Part shown: piece by piece, positions 51,708 through 60,213 of the stretch
Layout of the letters: each line of letters starts with the position of its first letter
How positions within the stretch are numbered: position 1 is the first letter of the stretch
Source of the DNA: CAZEHS01 sp964424355
GTDB lineage: Bacteria; Bacillota; Clostridia; Peptostreptococcales; Acidaminobacteraceae
Assembly: GCA_964424355.1 (NCBI GenBank)
Contig: CAYRIO010000001.1
Coordinates: 124,001 to 188,000, forward strand
Length of the DNA: 64,000 nt
Reading direction: 5' to 3'
Notes under the pieces: model-generated
The model's database searches: none
Seen by the model: only the letters and a program-made list of their open reading frames with translations
What the model was told of the DNA's origin: nothing
Position numbers and translations under genes: made by a program

Positions 51708-52041
51708 GTTGGATCCCCTCTCTACAGGTACGGGTACGATTTGGCAGTGCAGGCTTACAGGATTACTGTGGACACATACGCCCGATAGTAACGCCCATTA
51801 TACCATAACTCGGATCCTTTTGCCGTTAAAAGGGTGGATAGTACAAGAAAGTAACGATAATACAAGAACCCATGAAGAATGAAGGATATTGTACCGTAAA
51901 GTGTTCCGTTTTATGCCATATTAGAATGCTCCGCTCAGTTATCATTAATGCTAACAAGAATGATTAACAGTTCGAATTCCGCCAACTGAAGAATTAGCCC
52001 AGCAATCATTCAAGAGGAGGAGGATAACGTTATCACAGGTC

Positions 52042-52057
52042 CGGCAGTTAAATGGCA
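52042..52057 (+). promoter_or_regulatory. Candidate sigma-54 (-24/-12) promoter of the cut operon
   Basis: CGGCAG at the -24 position and TGGCA at the -12 position have the required GG and GC exactly 10 nt apart. Transcription would begin about 85 nt before the first gene. The match to TGGCAC-N5-TTGCA is partial, but a sigma-54 activator is encoded divergently. Further upstream (51842-51868), TACAAGAA occurs twice, 19 bp apart, and GTACAA/TTGTAC (51841, 51889) form an inverted pair; either may bind a regulator. The rest of 51708-52153 shows no supported gene. Confidence 0.45.
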
Positions 52058-52153
52058 AGCGCATGACAGCGTTGAGGGACAGACAGGATTCACAGGATCT
52101 GGTTGTTTTGTACAGATTATTGCGAAAAATATGAGTGAGGAGTGAAAGCACCT

Positions 52154-53158
52154 ATGGAAAACGTGAATATGGTGAAAGGTATTTCAGCAGATGCATTAAA
52201 GGCCGAGGCGAACAAGAAGTTCCGAAAAACGGGGATCAGCGCAGGTGCGTTTTCCGGCTTAACCTATGGTCTTTACAGCACCTTTGTGGTTGTGGCATCG
52301 ATGAAAGCGCCACTGCTTGGTGCAGCAGGTCTCTTTGCAGCTCCTTATGTGGCGACGGCCATCAATGATTCCCTGGCAGCGGTCTGGCTGCTGATCTACA
52401 ACATCTACACCGGGCGTATCCGTGAGATCGGCCGCAGCCTCCGTACTTTCCCAGGCTTTATTGTTATCCTTGGCGCTCTCGTTGGCGGTCCGATCGCCAG
52501 TGGCGCATATCTGATGGGTCTTGCAATGGCAGGTGCCTATGCCATACCGATTTCTGCGCTCTACTGCCTGTTCGGCGCGGTGTTTGCTCGGATTATCCTG
52601 AAGCAGAAGATCCAAATCCGTGTCGGTATCGGCATGCTGATCTGTGTCGTCGGTGCCATCGTCATCAACTGGGTTCCTCCCACAGGCGGCAGCAACTTCG
52701 CCCTGGGTATCATCTGCGCCTTCGTGGCAGCGGTAGGTTGGGGACTTGAAGGGGTTCTTGCGGCATACGGAAGCGCGATGATCGATTCCGACATCGCCAT
52801 CAATATCCGTCAGGGCGTTTCAGGTTTGGTAGATATTTTCATTATTCTTCCGATCATCGGCTCTCTTGGGCTTTTCAACGCGACAATCCTTGCTGGTGAG
52901 CCGGTCATGTGGCTTGCAGCGGCGGGTCTGTGTGCAGCGGTTTCATTCCTCTGCTGGTACAAGTCAAACAGCACCATCGGCTGTGCAGTCGGCATGTCAC
53001 TGAATATCACCTATGTTTTCTGGGGCGTATTCTTCAGTATCCTGTTCCTTGGAACAGCAGTAACACCCACAATCGTTGTAGGATCCATCGTGATTCTGAC
53101 CGGCGCGGTTCTGGTTTCCATGAACCCAATGGACCTGTTCAAGAAGAAGGAGGCCTAA
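52154..53158 (+). CDS. DMT/EamA-like membrane transporter
   Basis: 334 residues from ATG 52154 (GAGGAG about 12 nt before). About ten membrane segments in two similar halves, as in drug/metabolite transporters. The first gene of the cut operon is well placed to import the substrate, here probably choline, or to export a product such as trimethylamine. It is larger than the small EmrE-type pairs found in some cut loci. The exact family could not be named. Confidence 0.78.
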   Translation: MENVNMVKGISADALKAEANKKFRKTGISAGAFSGLTYGLYSTFVVVASMKAPLLGAAGLFAAPYVATAINDSLAAVWLLIYNIYTGRIREIGRSLRTFPGFIVILGALVGGPIASGAYLMGLAMAGAYAIPISALYCLFGAVFARIILKQKIQIRVGIGMLICVVGAIVINWVPPTGGSNFALGIICAFVAAVGWGLEGVLAAYGSAMIDSDIAINIRQGVSGLVDIFIILPIIGSLGLFNATILAGEPVMWLAAAGLCAAVSFLCWYKSNSTIGCAVGMSLNITYVFWGVFFSILFLGTAVTPTIVVGSIVILTGAVLVSMNPMDLFKKKEA

Positions 53159-53161
53159 CAT

Positions 53162-53446
53162 ATGCTGCTACCTGTTCGCACTGCAGTACTGAATTATATG
53201 TTTGATGTGAAGGAAGCTGATGTCAATGAAATCATGAAAGCTCTTGAGCATCTTTACGGCAAGGAAAAACAGTTTACAAAGGCTCGCTTCGTTGACCATG
53301 TCATGTCACTGGAAGCCAATGGCCTTCTTGAAGAGACCGGTTACGGTCTGGACGCGAAAGGCGAGTTGAGTGTCCGGTACAAGATCAACTCTGATGGTAA
53401 ACACTTCGTAAAAAAATATATTTCCCCGCAATATCGCAAGAACTGA
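53162..53446 (+). CDS. Small winged-helix-like protein in the cut operon
   Basis: 94 residues, cytosolic. The pattern of helices followed by a beta hairpin (VNEIMKALEHLYGKEKQFTKARFVDHVMSLEANGLLEE, then LSVRYKINSDGKHFVKKY) looks like a winged-helix domain of the PadR or MarR size, but no family is recognised. AAGGAGG precedes the ATG, 3 nt after the transporter stop. It may be a local regulator or a microcompartment accessory protein. Confidence 0.6.
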   Translation: MLLPVRTAVLNYMFDVKEADVNEIMKALEHLYGKEKQFTKARFVDHVMSLEANGLLEETGYGLDAKGELSVRYKINSDGKHFVKKYISPQYRKN

Positions 53447-53490
53447 TTCGTGAAAGTAGAGAAGGTATCATTGGAATCCGATTTTGATTC

Positions 53491-53525
53491 GCAGCATGAC
53501 CAGACAGGCGGTCTGGTCATGCTGC
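53491..53525 (+). other. Perfect 15-bp stem-loop before the shell gene
   Basis: GCAGCATGACCAGAC (53491-53505) pairs perfectly with GTCTGGTCATGCTGC (53511-53525) around AGGCG. No T run follows, so it is not a terminator. It lies 25 nt before the first shell gene and may stabilise the 5' end of its mRNA after processing. Confidence 0.7.
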
Positions 53526-53550
53526 AAGATCCAAGAGGGAGGAAATACGA

Positions 53551-53847
53551 ATGCGATATTTTGGAGAAGAGGCGCTGGGCCTTGTGGAAACCGTAGGCAT
53601 GGTTCCTGCAATTGAAGCAGCAGACAAAATGCTGAAGGCTGCCAATGTGGAACTTGTTTCCTATGAGAACGTGGGTTCAACCCTGGTGACCATCATGGTC
53701 AAGGGCGATGTGGGTGCTGTGAGAGCGGCAGTTGAGGCAGGAGCAGAAGCGGCTGCGGCTATCGGCAAACTGACAGCGCATAATGTGATGCCCCGCCCGA
53801 TCAAAGCAATCGGCAACATTGTTTCTGTTTACGACATCGACAACTAA
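53551..53847 (+). CDS. BMC-H shell hexamer protein 1
   Basis: 98 residues, a single bacterial microcompartment domain of the PduA/CutN/EutM type. EALGLVETVGMVPAIEAADKMLKAANVELVSYENVG and VKGDVGAVRAAVEAG are the signature. It forms the flat hexamer tiles of the shell, with a central pore for metabolites. AGGGAGG precedes the ATG, behind the stem-loop. Confidence 0.96.
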   Translation: MRYFGEEALGLVETVGMVPAIEAADKMLKAANVELVSYENVGSTLVTIMVKGDVGAVRAAVEAGAEAAAAIGKLTAHNVMPRPIKAIGNIVSVYDIDN

Positions 53848-53868
53848 TTCAGTCAGAGAGGGATAAAA

Positions 53869-54171
53869 ATGGTCCGATATGAGGCGCTAGGATTGATAGA
53901 AACATTTGGAATCGTATACGTCCTGGAGGCTGCAGATGCCATGTGCAAAGCGGCGAATGTTGAATTGGTAGGCTTTGAGAACGTGGCATCCGGCTATATT
54001 TCGGTTTTGGTCCGCGGAGATGTCGGAGCCTGCAAGACGGCAGTCAGTGCGGGTGTAAAGGCCGTTGAAGATATGGGTACGGAAGTGTACAGCTCAGTTG
54101 TTATCGCACGGCCCCATTCAGATCTTGAAAAAATCATTGCCCGGTACAATCTTGAGGGCATGCTGGCCTGA
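53869..54171 (+). CDS. BMC-H shell hexamer protein 2
   Basis: 100 residues with one BMC domain: YEALGLIETFGIVYVLEAADAMCKAANVELVGFENVASGYISVLVRGDVGACKTAVSAG. It is clearly a paralogue of the preceding gene, with a longer C-terminal helix (RPHSDLEKIIARYNLE). Two hexamer paralogues allow mixed tiles with different pores. Confidence 0.95.
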   Translation: MVRYEALGLIETFGIVYVLEAADAMCKAANVELVGFENVASGYISVLVRGDVGACKTAVSAGVKAVEDMGTEVYSSVVIARPHSDLEKIIARYNLEGMLA

Positions 54172-54198
54172 TGAGATCAATAAAAGGGAGAGCTCCAA

Positions 54199-55692
54199 AT
54201 GCATATTATGGATCATGATCTGCTCTCCATCCAAGAATCACGGATCCTTGCGGAAAATGCCCGTGAAGCGCATAAGGCAATGGCTGCTTTTTCGCAGGAA
54301 AAGCTGGATGAAATTGTTGAGCATATGGCGGCAGAAGTTGAAAAACATGCTGACCAGCTCGCCAAGCTCTCCAGTGATGAAACGGATTACGGCAGATGGC
54401 AGGACAAATATATCAAGAATCGGTTTGTTTGTGAGTATCTGCGCACCCGACTTAGAGGCATGCGCTGCGTAGGGATCATTAAGGAAGACTTACAGAACAA
54501 GACCATGGATATCGGTGTCCCCGTAGGTGTGATTATTGCACTGTGCCCTGCAACCAGTCCGGTTTCCACGACAATCTACAAAACCTTGATTGCAATCAAG
54601 TCCGGCAACGCAATCCTGTTCTCTCCACACCCCAGGGCCAAGAAATCCATGGCCATGGCGCTGGACATTATGATTCGCGCCGCACAGGAATCCGGTTTGC
54701 CGGAGGGAGCGCTGGCGTATCTGCATACAGTGACGCCAAGTGGGACACTGGAGCTGATGAATCATCCGGCAACTTCCTTGATTATGAATACCGGTGTTCC
54801 CGGCATGCTGAAGGCAGCCTATCATTCCGGAAAACCGGTGGTTTACGGCGGACCAGGCAACGGACCGGCATTTATCGAACGCACAGCCGATATCAAACAG
54901 GCAGTAAGAGATATCATTGACAGCAAGACCTTTGATTATGGCATCGTATCAGCAGCGGAACAATCCATCGTTGTCGACAGTTGCATCGCGGATGATGTGA
55001 AACGGGAATTGGTATGCAATGGCGCATATTTCATGACAGAAGACGAATCCTGCAAAATAGGACATCTGTTATTCCGTTTCGACGGCAGCCTGGACCCTGA
55101 AATGGTTGGGAAGTCGGCACAGGAATTAGCAAGGCGGGCAGGGATCCATGTTCCCGGTAACGTGGTGCTGCTGATTTCAGAACAGAAATATGTTCTTGAA
55201 ACGAACCCGTATTCAAAAGAAAAACTATGTCCGGTTTTAGCCTATTATATTGAAGACGACTGGATGCATGCCTGCGAAAAGTGCATTGAGCTTCTACTGA
55301 GTGAGGGCGTGGCACACACCCTTGTAATCCATTCGAAAGACGAAGACGTGATTCGCCAGTTTGCGCTGAAAAAGCCTGTTGGCAGAGTGCTTGTAAATAC
55401 ACCGGCTTCCTTTGGAAGCATGGGGGCAACAACAAATCTGTTTCCTGCCATGACCTTGGGCAGCGGATCGGCAGGGGAAGGGATCACCTCCGATAACGTT
55501 TCACCGATGAACCTGATTTATGTGCGCAAAGTGGGATACGGCGTGCGGAAGACTGAAGAGATCACACAGATGACGTTTTCAGAGGGAAAAACATCCCCGT
55601 GCCTGGCGAACCAGCCTGCGGCATTCAACCAAGAGGATTTGCGGATGTTGGAGCTCGTTTTGAAAAGTGTCATTGATGAACTTGAATCATGA
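54199..55692 (+). CDS. CoA-acylating aldehyde dehydrogenase-like protein, catalytic Cys replaced by Ser
   Basis: 497 residues. Aldehyde dehydrogenase superfamily, EutE/PduP/AdhE-N-like, with IALCPATSPVSTTIYKTLIAIKSGN, HPRAKKS and YGGPGNGPAFIERTADI. In choline fermentation the expected reaction is acetaldehyde to acetyl-CoA with NAD. The segment SKTFDYGIVSAAEQSIVV aligns with SKTFDNGVICASEQ of active relatives, but position 251 is Ser (codon TCA, 54949-54951) and not the nucleophilic Cys. Either the enzyme is inactive or structural, or it uses another residue. A C-terminal amphipathic helix (DLRMLELVLKSVIDEL) could target it into the shell. Confidence 0.88.
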   Translation: MHIMDHDLLSIQESRILAENAREAHKAMAAFSQEKLDEIVEHMAAEVEKHADQLAKLSSDETDYGRWQDKYIKNRFVCEYLRTRLRGMRCVGIIKEDLQNKTMDIGVPVGVIIALCPATSPVSTTIYKTLIAIKSGNAILFSPHPRAKKSMAMALDIMIRAAQESGLPEGALAYLHTVTPSGTLELMNHPATSLIMNTGVPGMLKAAYHSGKPVVYGGPGNGPAFIERTADIKQAVRDIIDSKTFDYGIVSAAEQSIVVDSCIADDVKRELVCNGAYFMTEDESCKIGHLLFRFDGSLDPEMVGKSAQELARRAGIHVPGNVVLLISEQKYVLETNPYSKEKLCPVLAYYIEDDWMHACEKCIELLLSEGVAHTLVIHSKDEDVIRQFALKKPVGRVLVNTPASFGSMGATTNLFPAMTLGSGSAGEGITSDNVSPMNLIYVRKVGYGVRKTEEITQMTFSEGKTSPCLANQPAAFNQEDLRMLELVLKSVIDELES

Positions 55693-55725
55693 GATGAAAT
55701 TTACTTAAGAAACGAGGGAAGAGAT

Positions 55726-58278
55726 TTGGATATTCGTGATTTATCTAATAAATTGGCAGAAGCAACCCAGAATATGTCTGAGGCAGAACGGACGTCTTTA
55801 ATCAAGATGTTCGAAAGCGTTTCGAAAGAAATTGCTAAGGAAGGGCCTGCAAGCAGTGCTGTCAGTACACCAGTAGCCTGTACGAATGATGGTTCTATTC
55901 CAAACGGCATCACCCAGCGGTTGCAGAAAATCAAAGATAACTACCTGAAATATGTCCCTTCCATTACGACGTTCCGGGCCCAGGCGATTACAAAGATCGC
56001 CAAGGAAAACCCCGGGATGCCCAAGATTCTGCTCCGGGCCAAGTGTTTCAAGTATTGCTGCGAAACAGCGCCCCTGGTGATCCTGGACGACGAACTGATT
56101 GTAGGGGCTCCCAACGGCGCACCCCGCGCCGGTGCCTTCTCCCCGGATATCGCCTGGCGGTGGCTGCGGGACGAGATCGACACCATCGGCACCCGCTCCC
56201 AGGACCCATTCTTCATTTCCAATGAAGACAAGAAGCTTCTCCAGGAAGAGCTGTTCCCTTACTGGGCAGGAAAATCCGTGGATGAGTTCTGCGAAGATCA
56301 GTACCGGGAAGCCGGTGTGTGGACCATCTCTGGGGAATCCTTCGTATCGGACTGTTCCTACCACGCCACCAACGGCGGCGGAGACTCCAATCCTGGGTAC
56401 GACGTGATCCTGATGAAAAAGGGCATGCTGGACATTCAGCAGGAGGCCAAGGATAAACTGGCCCAGCTGGATTACCAGAACCCCGATGATATCGAGAAAA
56501 TCTATTTCTATAAATCCATTGTGGACACCACGGAAGGGGTCATGATCTACGCCAAACGCCTGAGCAATTATGCTGCAGAGCTGGCGGCTAAAGAGACGAA
56601 CCCGAAACGTAAAAGTGAGTTGCTGAGGATTTCAGAAGTGAATGCACGGGTTCCTGCGCATAAACCGGAGTCTTTCTGGGAAGCGGTCCAGTCCGTTTGG
56701 ACCATTGAGTCCCTGCTGGTGGTGGAAGAGAACCAAACGGGAATGTCCATCGGCCGTGTGGACCAGTACATGTACCCGCTCTACAAGGCGGATAAGGAAG
56801 CCGGCCGCATGACGGATTTCGAAGCCTTTGAACTGGCGGGCTGTATGCTGGTGAAAATGTCTGAGATGATGTGGCTCACCAGTGAAGGGGCTTCCAAGTT
56901 CTTCGCAGGCTACCAGCCCTTCGTCAACATGTGTGTGGGCGGTGTTACCCGGGACGGTCGGGATGCCACCAACGACCTCACATACCTGCTGATGGATGCT
57001 GTACGCCATGTGCGGATTTATCAGCCCTCCCTGGCGGCACGGATCCACAACAAATCACCGCAAAAGTATCTGAAGAAGATTGTAGATGTCATCCGGTCCG
57101 GCATGGGCTTCCCAGCTTGCCACTTCGACGATTCACACATCAAGATGATGCTGGCCAAGGGTGTTTCCATTGAGGACGCCCGTGACTACTGCCTGATGGG
57201 ATGTGTTGAGCCGCAGAAATCCGGCCGTCTGTATCAGTGGACCTCCACCGCCTACACCCAGTGGCCCATCTGCATTGAGCTGGTCATGAACCACGGGATA
57301 CCGCAGTGGTTCGGCAAGCCGGTTACTCCGGATATGGGCGACCTCGGCCGTTACAAGACCTTTGAAGAATTCGAAGAGGCCGTCAAGGAAACCATCAAGT
57401 ATGTTACCAAGCTATCCAGTATCGCCACCGTCATTTCCCAGCGGATTCACCGGGAACTGGCTCCCAAGCCCCTGATGTCCATCATGTACGAGGGCTGCAT
57501 GGAGAGTGGGAAGGATGTATCCTCCGGCGGCGCGATGTATAACTTCGGCCCTGGGGTCGTATGGTCCGGCCTGGCCACCTATGTGGATTCCATGTCAGCC
57601 ATCAAGAAGCTGGTATTCGATGATAGGAAATACACCCTGGACCAGATGAACGAAGCACTCAAGGCGGACTTTGTCGGCTACGAACAGATCAAGGCAGACT
57701 GCCTGAATGCGCCGAAGTACGGCAACGATGACGACTATGTGGATCTGATCGCTTCCGATATCGTCCATTACACGGAAATTGAGCACCGTAAATTCAAGAC
57801 CCTCTACTCGGTTCTGAGCCACGGTACCCTGTCCATCTCAAACAACACGCCTTTCGGTCAACTGACCGGCGCCACCGCCAACGGCCGTGGCGCATGGGTA
57901 CCGCTGTCCGATGGCATCAGCCCCACTCAGGGTGCAGATACCAAGGGCCCCACAGCCATCATCAAATCGATTTCCAAGATGGCCAACGACAGCATGAACA
58001 TCGGGATGGTTCACAACTTCAAGCTGATGGCGGGTCTTTTGGATACGCCGGAAGGCGAAGAGGGGATCATTACCCTCCTGCGCACCGCTTCGGTCTTCGG
58101 CAACGGTGAAATGCAGTTCAACTATCTGGACAACAAGACGCTGATTGAAGCCCAGAAGCATCCGGAAAAGTACCGGGACCTGATAGTTCGTGTAGCGGGG
58201 TACAGCGCATTCTTTGTAGAGCTTTGCAAGGATGTTCAGGATGAGATCATCAGCAGAACAATGCTGACACATTTGTAA
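55726..58278 (+). CDS. cutC: Choline trimethylamine-lyase (glycyl radical enzyme)
   Basis: 850 residues from TTG 55726 with GAGGGAAGAG upstream. It cleaves choline to trimethylamine and acetaldehyde in the microcompartment lumen. The glycyl radical site VRVAGYSAFF has Gly825. The thiyl Cys and base Glu lie in LMGCVEPQKSGRLYQWTST near residue 493. SDCSYHATNGGGDSNPGYDV matches the CutC substrate region. The length is that of the short CutC class, not the long enterobacterial class with an extra N-terminal domain. The N-terminal helix (SLIKMFESVSKEI) resembles an encapsulation peptide. It needs CutD for activation. Confidence 0.96.
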   Translation: MDIRDLSNKLAEATQNMSEAERTSLIKMFESVSKEIAKEGPASSAVSTPVACTNDGSIPNGITQRLQKIKDNYLKYVPSITTFRAQAITKIAKENPGMPKILLRAKCFKYCCETAPLVILDDELIVGAPNGAPRAGAFSPDIAWRWLRDEIDTIGTRSQDPFFISNEDKKLLQEELFPYWAGKSVDEFCEDQYREAGVWTISGESFVSDCSYHATNGGGDSNPGYDVILMKKGMLDIQQEAKDKLAQLDYQNPDDIEKIYFYKSIVDTTEGVMIYAKRLSNYAAELAAKETNPKRKSELLRISEVNARVPAHKPESFWEAVQSVWTIESLLVVEENQTGMSIGRVDQYMYPLYKADKEAGRMTDFEAFELAGCMLVKMSEMMWLTSEGASKFFAGYQPFVNMCVGGVTRDGRDATNDLTYLLMDAVRHVRIYQPSLAARIHNKSPQKYLKKIVDVIRSGMGFPACHFDDSHIKMMLAKGVSIEDARDYCLMGCVEPQKSGRLYQWTSTAYTQWPICIELVMNHGIPQWFGKPVTPDMGDLGRYKTFEEFEEAVKETIKYVTKLSSIATVISQRIHRELAPKPLMSIMYEGCMESGKDVSSGGAMYNFGPGVVWSGLATYVDSMSAIKKLVFDDRKYTLDQMNEALKADFVGYEQIKADCLNAPKYGNDDDYVDLIASDIVHYTEIEHRKFKTLYSVLSHGTLSISNNTPFGQLTGATANGRGAWVPLSDGISPTQGADTKGPTAIIKSISKMANDSMNIGMVHNFKLMAGLLDTPEGEEGIITLLRTASVFGNGEMQFNYLDNKTLIEAQKHPEKYRDLIVRVAGYSAFFVELCKDVQDEIISRTMLTHL

Positions 58279-58282
58279 AAAC

Positions 58283-58319
58283 CCTCCCTTCGGGAGGAAC
58301 TGCCCTTAGGGCGGTTCCT
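58283..58319 (+). other. Alternative stem-loops between cutC and cutD
   Basis: CCTCCC/GGGAGG (58283-58288 with 58292-58297) and AGGAACTGCCC/GGGCGGTTCCT (58295-58305 with 58309-58319, one G-U) share three bases and so exclude each other. No T run follows. They may set the ratio of cutC to cutD mRNA by blocking decay. Confidence 0.6.
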
Positions 58320-58367
58320 CCCGGCAGACCAGGGCATCACAATGAATTGAACGGGAGATTTGATAGT

Positions 58368-59327
58368 ATGAGCAATCCAAAGACAGGGGCAATTGAAAGA
58401 AAAGCATTTGTATCCAATATACAGAAATACAACATGTACGACGGCCCAGGTGTACGGACGCTTATATTCTTGAAAGGATGCCCTTTGCGGTGTAAATGGT
58501 GTTCCAATCCCGAAACTTTGGAACGAAAGTATCAGGTCATGTATAAACGGAATTCATGTGTGGATTGCGGCGCCTGCGTGGATGTCTGCCCGGTAGGCAT
58601 ACATCATATGCATAAGGAAACAGGGGAGCATATGATCAATCGGACTATTGATTGTATCGGTTGTCGTAAATGCGAATCCGCTTGCAGGACCTTTGCACTC
58701 TCCATTTCAGGAGAGGTCAAGACGATTTCAGAGCTTCTGGATATCATCGAAGAAGACCGTATGTTTTACGATATTTCAGGCGGCGGCGTTACCATAGGCG
58801 GCGGGGATCCACTGATGCAGCATGATGCCACCCGGAATATCCTGATGGGCTGCAAGCAGCTTGGAATCAACACCGCGATTGAGACCTCCGGCTATGCGAA
58901 GCTTGAAACCATACTTCAAGTGAGTGAATTCACGGATCTCTTCCTTTTTGATCTGAAGCACATTGATCCGGATCGTCATTATGAACTGACGGGGGTCCGT
59001 AACGAACAGATCCTGAAAAACCTGAAGGAACTGCTTCACCGCAGGGTTAACGTCAAGATCAGGATGCCGCTGCTAAAGGGTGTCAATGACAATCAGAAGG
59101 ATATTGAAAGTGTCGTCAGCTTCCTGATGCCCTTCCGGGATTACAAGAATTTCAAAGGGATTGACCTGCTTCCTTATCATAAATTCGGGGTCAATAAATA
59201 TAAACAGCTGGGGCGGGAATATCCTATGGAAGGTGCACCGGATCCATCACTCACCAGTGATGAACTTCATCGGATTGAAGGGTGGATAAAAAAATATGAT
59301 TTTCCAGTTGTCGTTGTCAGTCATTAA
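58368..59327 (+). CDS. cutD: Choline TMA-lyase activating enzyme (radical SAM)
   Basis: 319 residues from ATG 58368. The radical SAM cluster CPLRCKWCSNPET follows the GPGVRTLIFLKG lead-in. Two further 4Fe-4S motifs, CVDCGACVDVCPVG and CIGCRKCESACRTFAL, are inserted after it, as in glycyl radical enzyme activases. It makes the glycyl radical on CutC Gly825. It lies 90 nt after cutC with stem-loops in between. Confidence 0.96.
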   Translation: MSNPKTGAIERKAFVSNIQKYNMYDGPGVRTLIFLKGCPLRCKWCSNPETLERKYQVMYKRNSCVDCGACVDVCPVGIHHMHKETGEHMINRTIDCIGCRKCESACRTFALSISGEVKTISELLDIIEEDRMFYDISGGGVTIGGGDPLMQHDATRNILMGCKQLGINTAIETSGYAKLETILQVSEFTDLFLFDLKHIDPDRHYELTGVRNEQILKNLKELLHRRVNVKIRMPLLKGVNDNQKDIESVVSFLMPFRDYKNFKGIDLLPYHKFGVNKYKQLGREYPMEGAPDPSLTSDELHRIEGWIKKYDFPVVVVSH

Positions 59328-59368
59328 TGGATGCTGGCGGCAAAGAAAGGGCTTAAAAAGGTGTTCTC

Positions 59369-59722
59369 ATGGGATTATTGAGTGAAAAAGGAATAGAAAG
59401 AATCATCCAGGAATCGGTACCCGGAAAACAGGTTACCATTGCCCATGTCATCGCTTCACCCATGCAGGATATCTACGACTGTTTGGGAATCGATGATAAG
59501 GGTGCCATCGGCATACTGACCTTATCCCCTTATGAAACCGCTATTATTGCAGTGGATATTGCGACAAAGGCTGCCAACGTCAAAATCGGTTTTCTGGACC
59601 GGTTCACAGGATCTGTTGTGATCACCGGGGATGTGCAAAGTGTAGAAACGGCGCTCGGTACCGTTACTACGGTATTGAGAGATATGCTGGGCTTTGAGAC
59701 GAGTCCCATTACACGGACATGA
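59369..59722 (+). CDS. EutS/PduU-type circularly permuted shell protein
   Basis: 117 residues. IQESVPGKQVTIAHVIASPMQDIYDCLG at the start and GAIGILTLSPYETAIIAVDIATKAANVKIGFLDRFTGSVVITGDVQSVE are typical of EutS/PduU, hexamers with a permuted BMC fold and a beta-barrel cap over the pore. The stop overlaps the eutP start (ATGA). Confidence 0.93.
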   Translation: MGLLSEKGIERIIQESVPGKQVTIAHVIASPMQDIYDCLGIDDKGAIGILTLSPYETAIIAVDIATKAANVKIGFLDRFTGSVVITGDVQSVETALGTVTTVLRDMLGFETSPITRT

Positions 59723-60213
59723 GCAGAAAACGGATCATGGTTATCGGGCCAACGGGCTCGGGTAAAACCTCATTGGTCAATGAACTCAATGATTACGACG
59801 GTCCACTTCGGAAAACCCAGGCCATTACTTACGGAAATAACACCATTGATGTTCCAGGTTCTTATATAGAAAATACAGGGATGTACAAGCATCTGATTGC
59901 AACTGCCCAGAACGCATCACATATTCTGATCCTGGTGGATCAGTCCAAGCGTACCGACGTGTATTCGCCGGGATTTGCAAAGGCTTTTCGGGTTCCTGTC
60001 ATCGGTGTCATCACAAAGTGCGATCTGATGGAGGAGAATCTGGCAGCCTGCATCCGGCAGCTGAAAAAAATCGGCGTTCCGGAACCTTGGTTTCAGATCA
60101 GCATGAAAACGGGAAAAGGCGTAGGGGCTCTAAGAGAACATTTGCTAAGGCAGGCAGCAAGGGGGGAGCAGAGTGAAGTTCATCACGGAAGAGGACTTAA
60201 GGGATCAGTATAA
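59719..60213 (+). CDS. eutP: EutP/PduV-family GTPase-like protein
   Basis: 164 residues. P-loop IMVIGPTGSGKTSLVNELN, and VITKCDL as the NKxD-like base motif. PduV is linked to movement or placement of microcompartments; EutP has been described as an acetate kinase, so the role is not settled. The last 41 nt overlap the next gene. Confidence 0.88.
   Translation: MSRKRIMVIGPTGSGKTSLVNELNDYDGPLRKTQAITYGNNTIDVPGSYIENTGMYKHLIATAQNASHILILVDQSKRTDVYSPGFAKAFRVPVIGVITKCDLMEENLAACIRQLKKIGVPEPWFQISMKTGKGVGALREHLLRQAARGEQSEVHHGRGLKGSV

Noticed and set aside
51761..51779. TTGGCAGTGCAGGCTT as another sigma-54 promoter.
   Set aside because: The GG and GC are 8 nt apart and not 10.
52054..52133. Short frame with ATG 52066 and an AGGAGGAGG sequence upstream, in the cut leader.
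   Set aside because: The ribosome-like site is too far from any usable start codon and the peptide (about 23 residues) shows no special composition.
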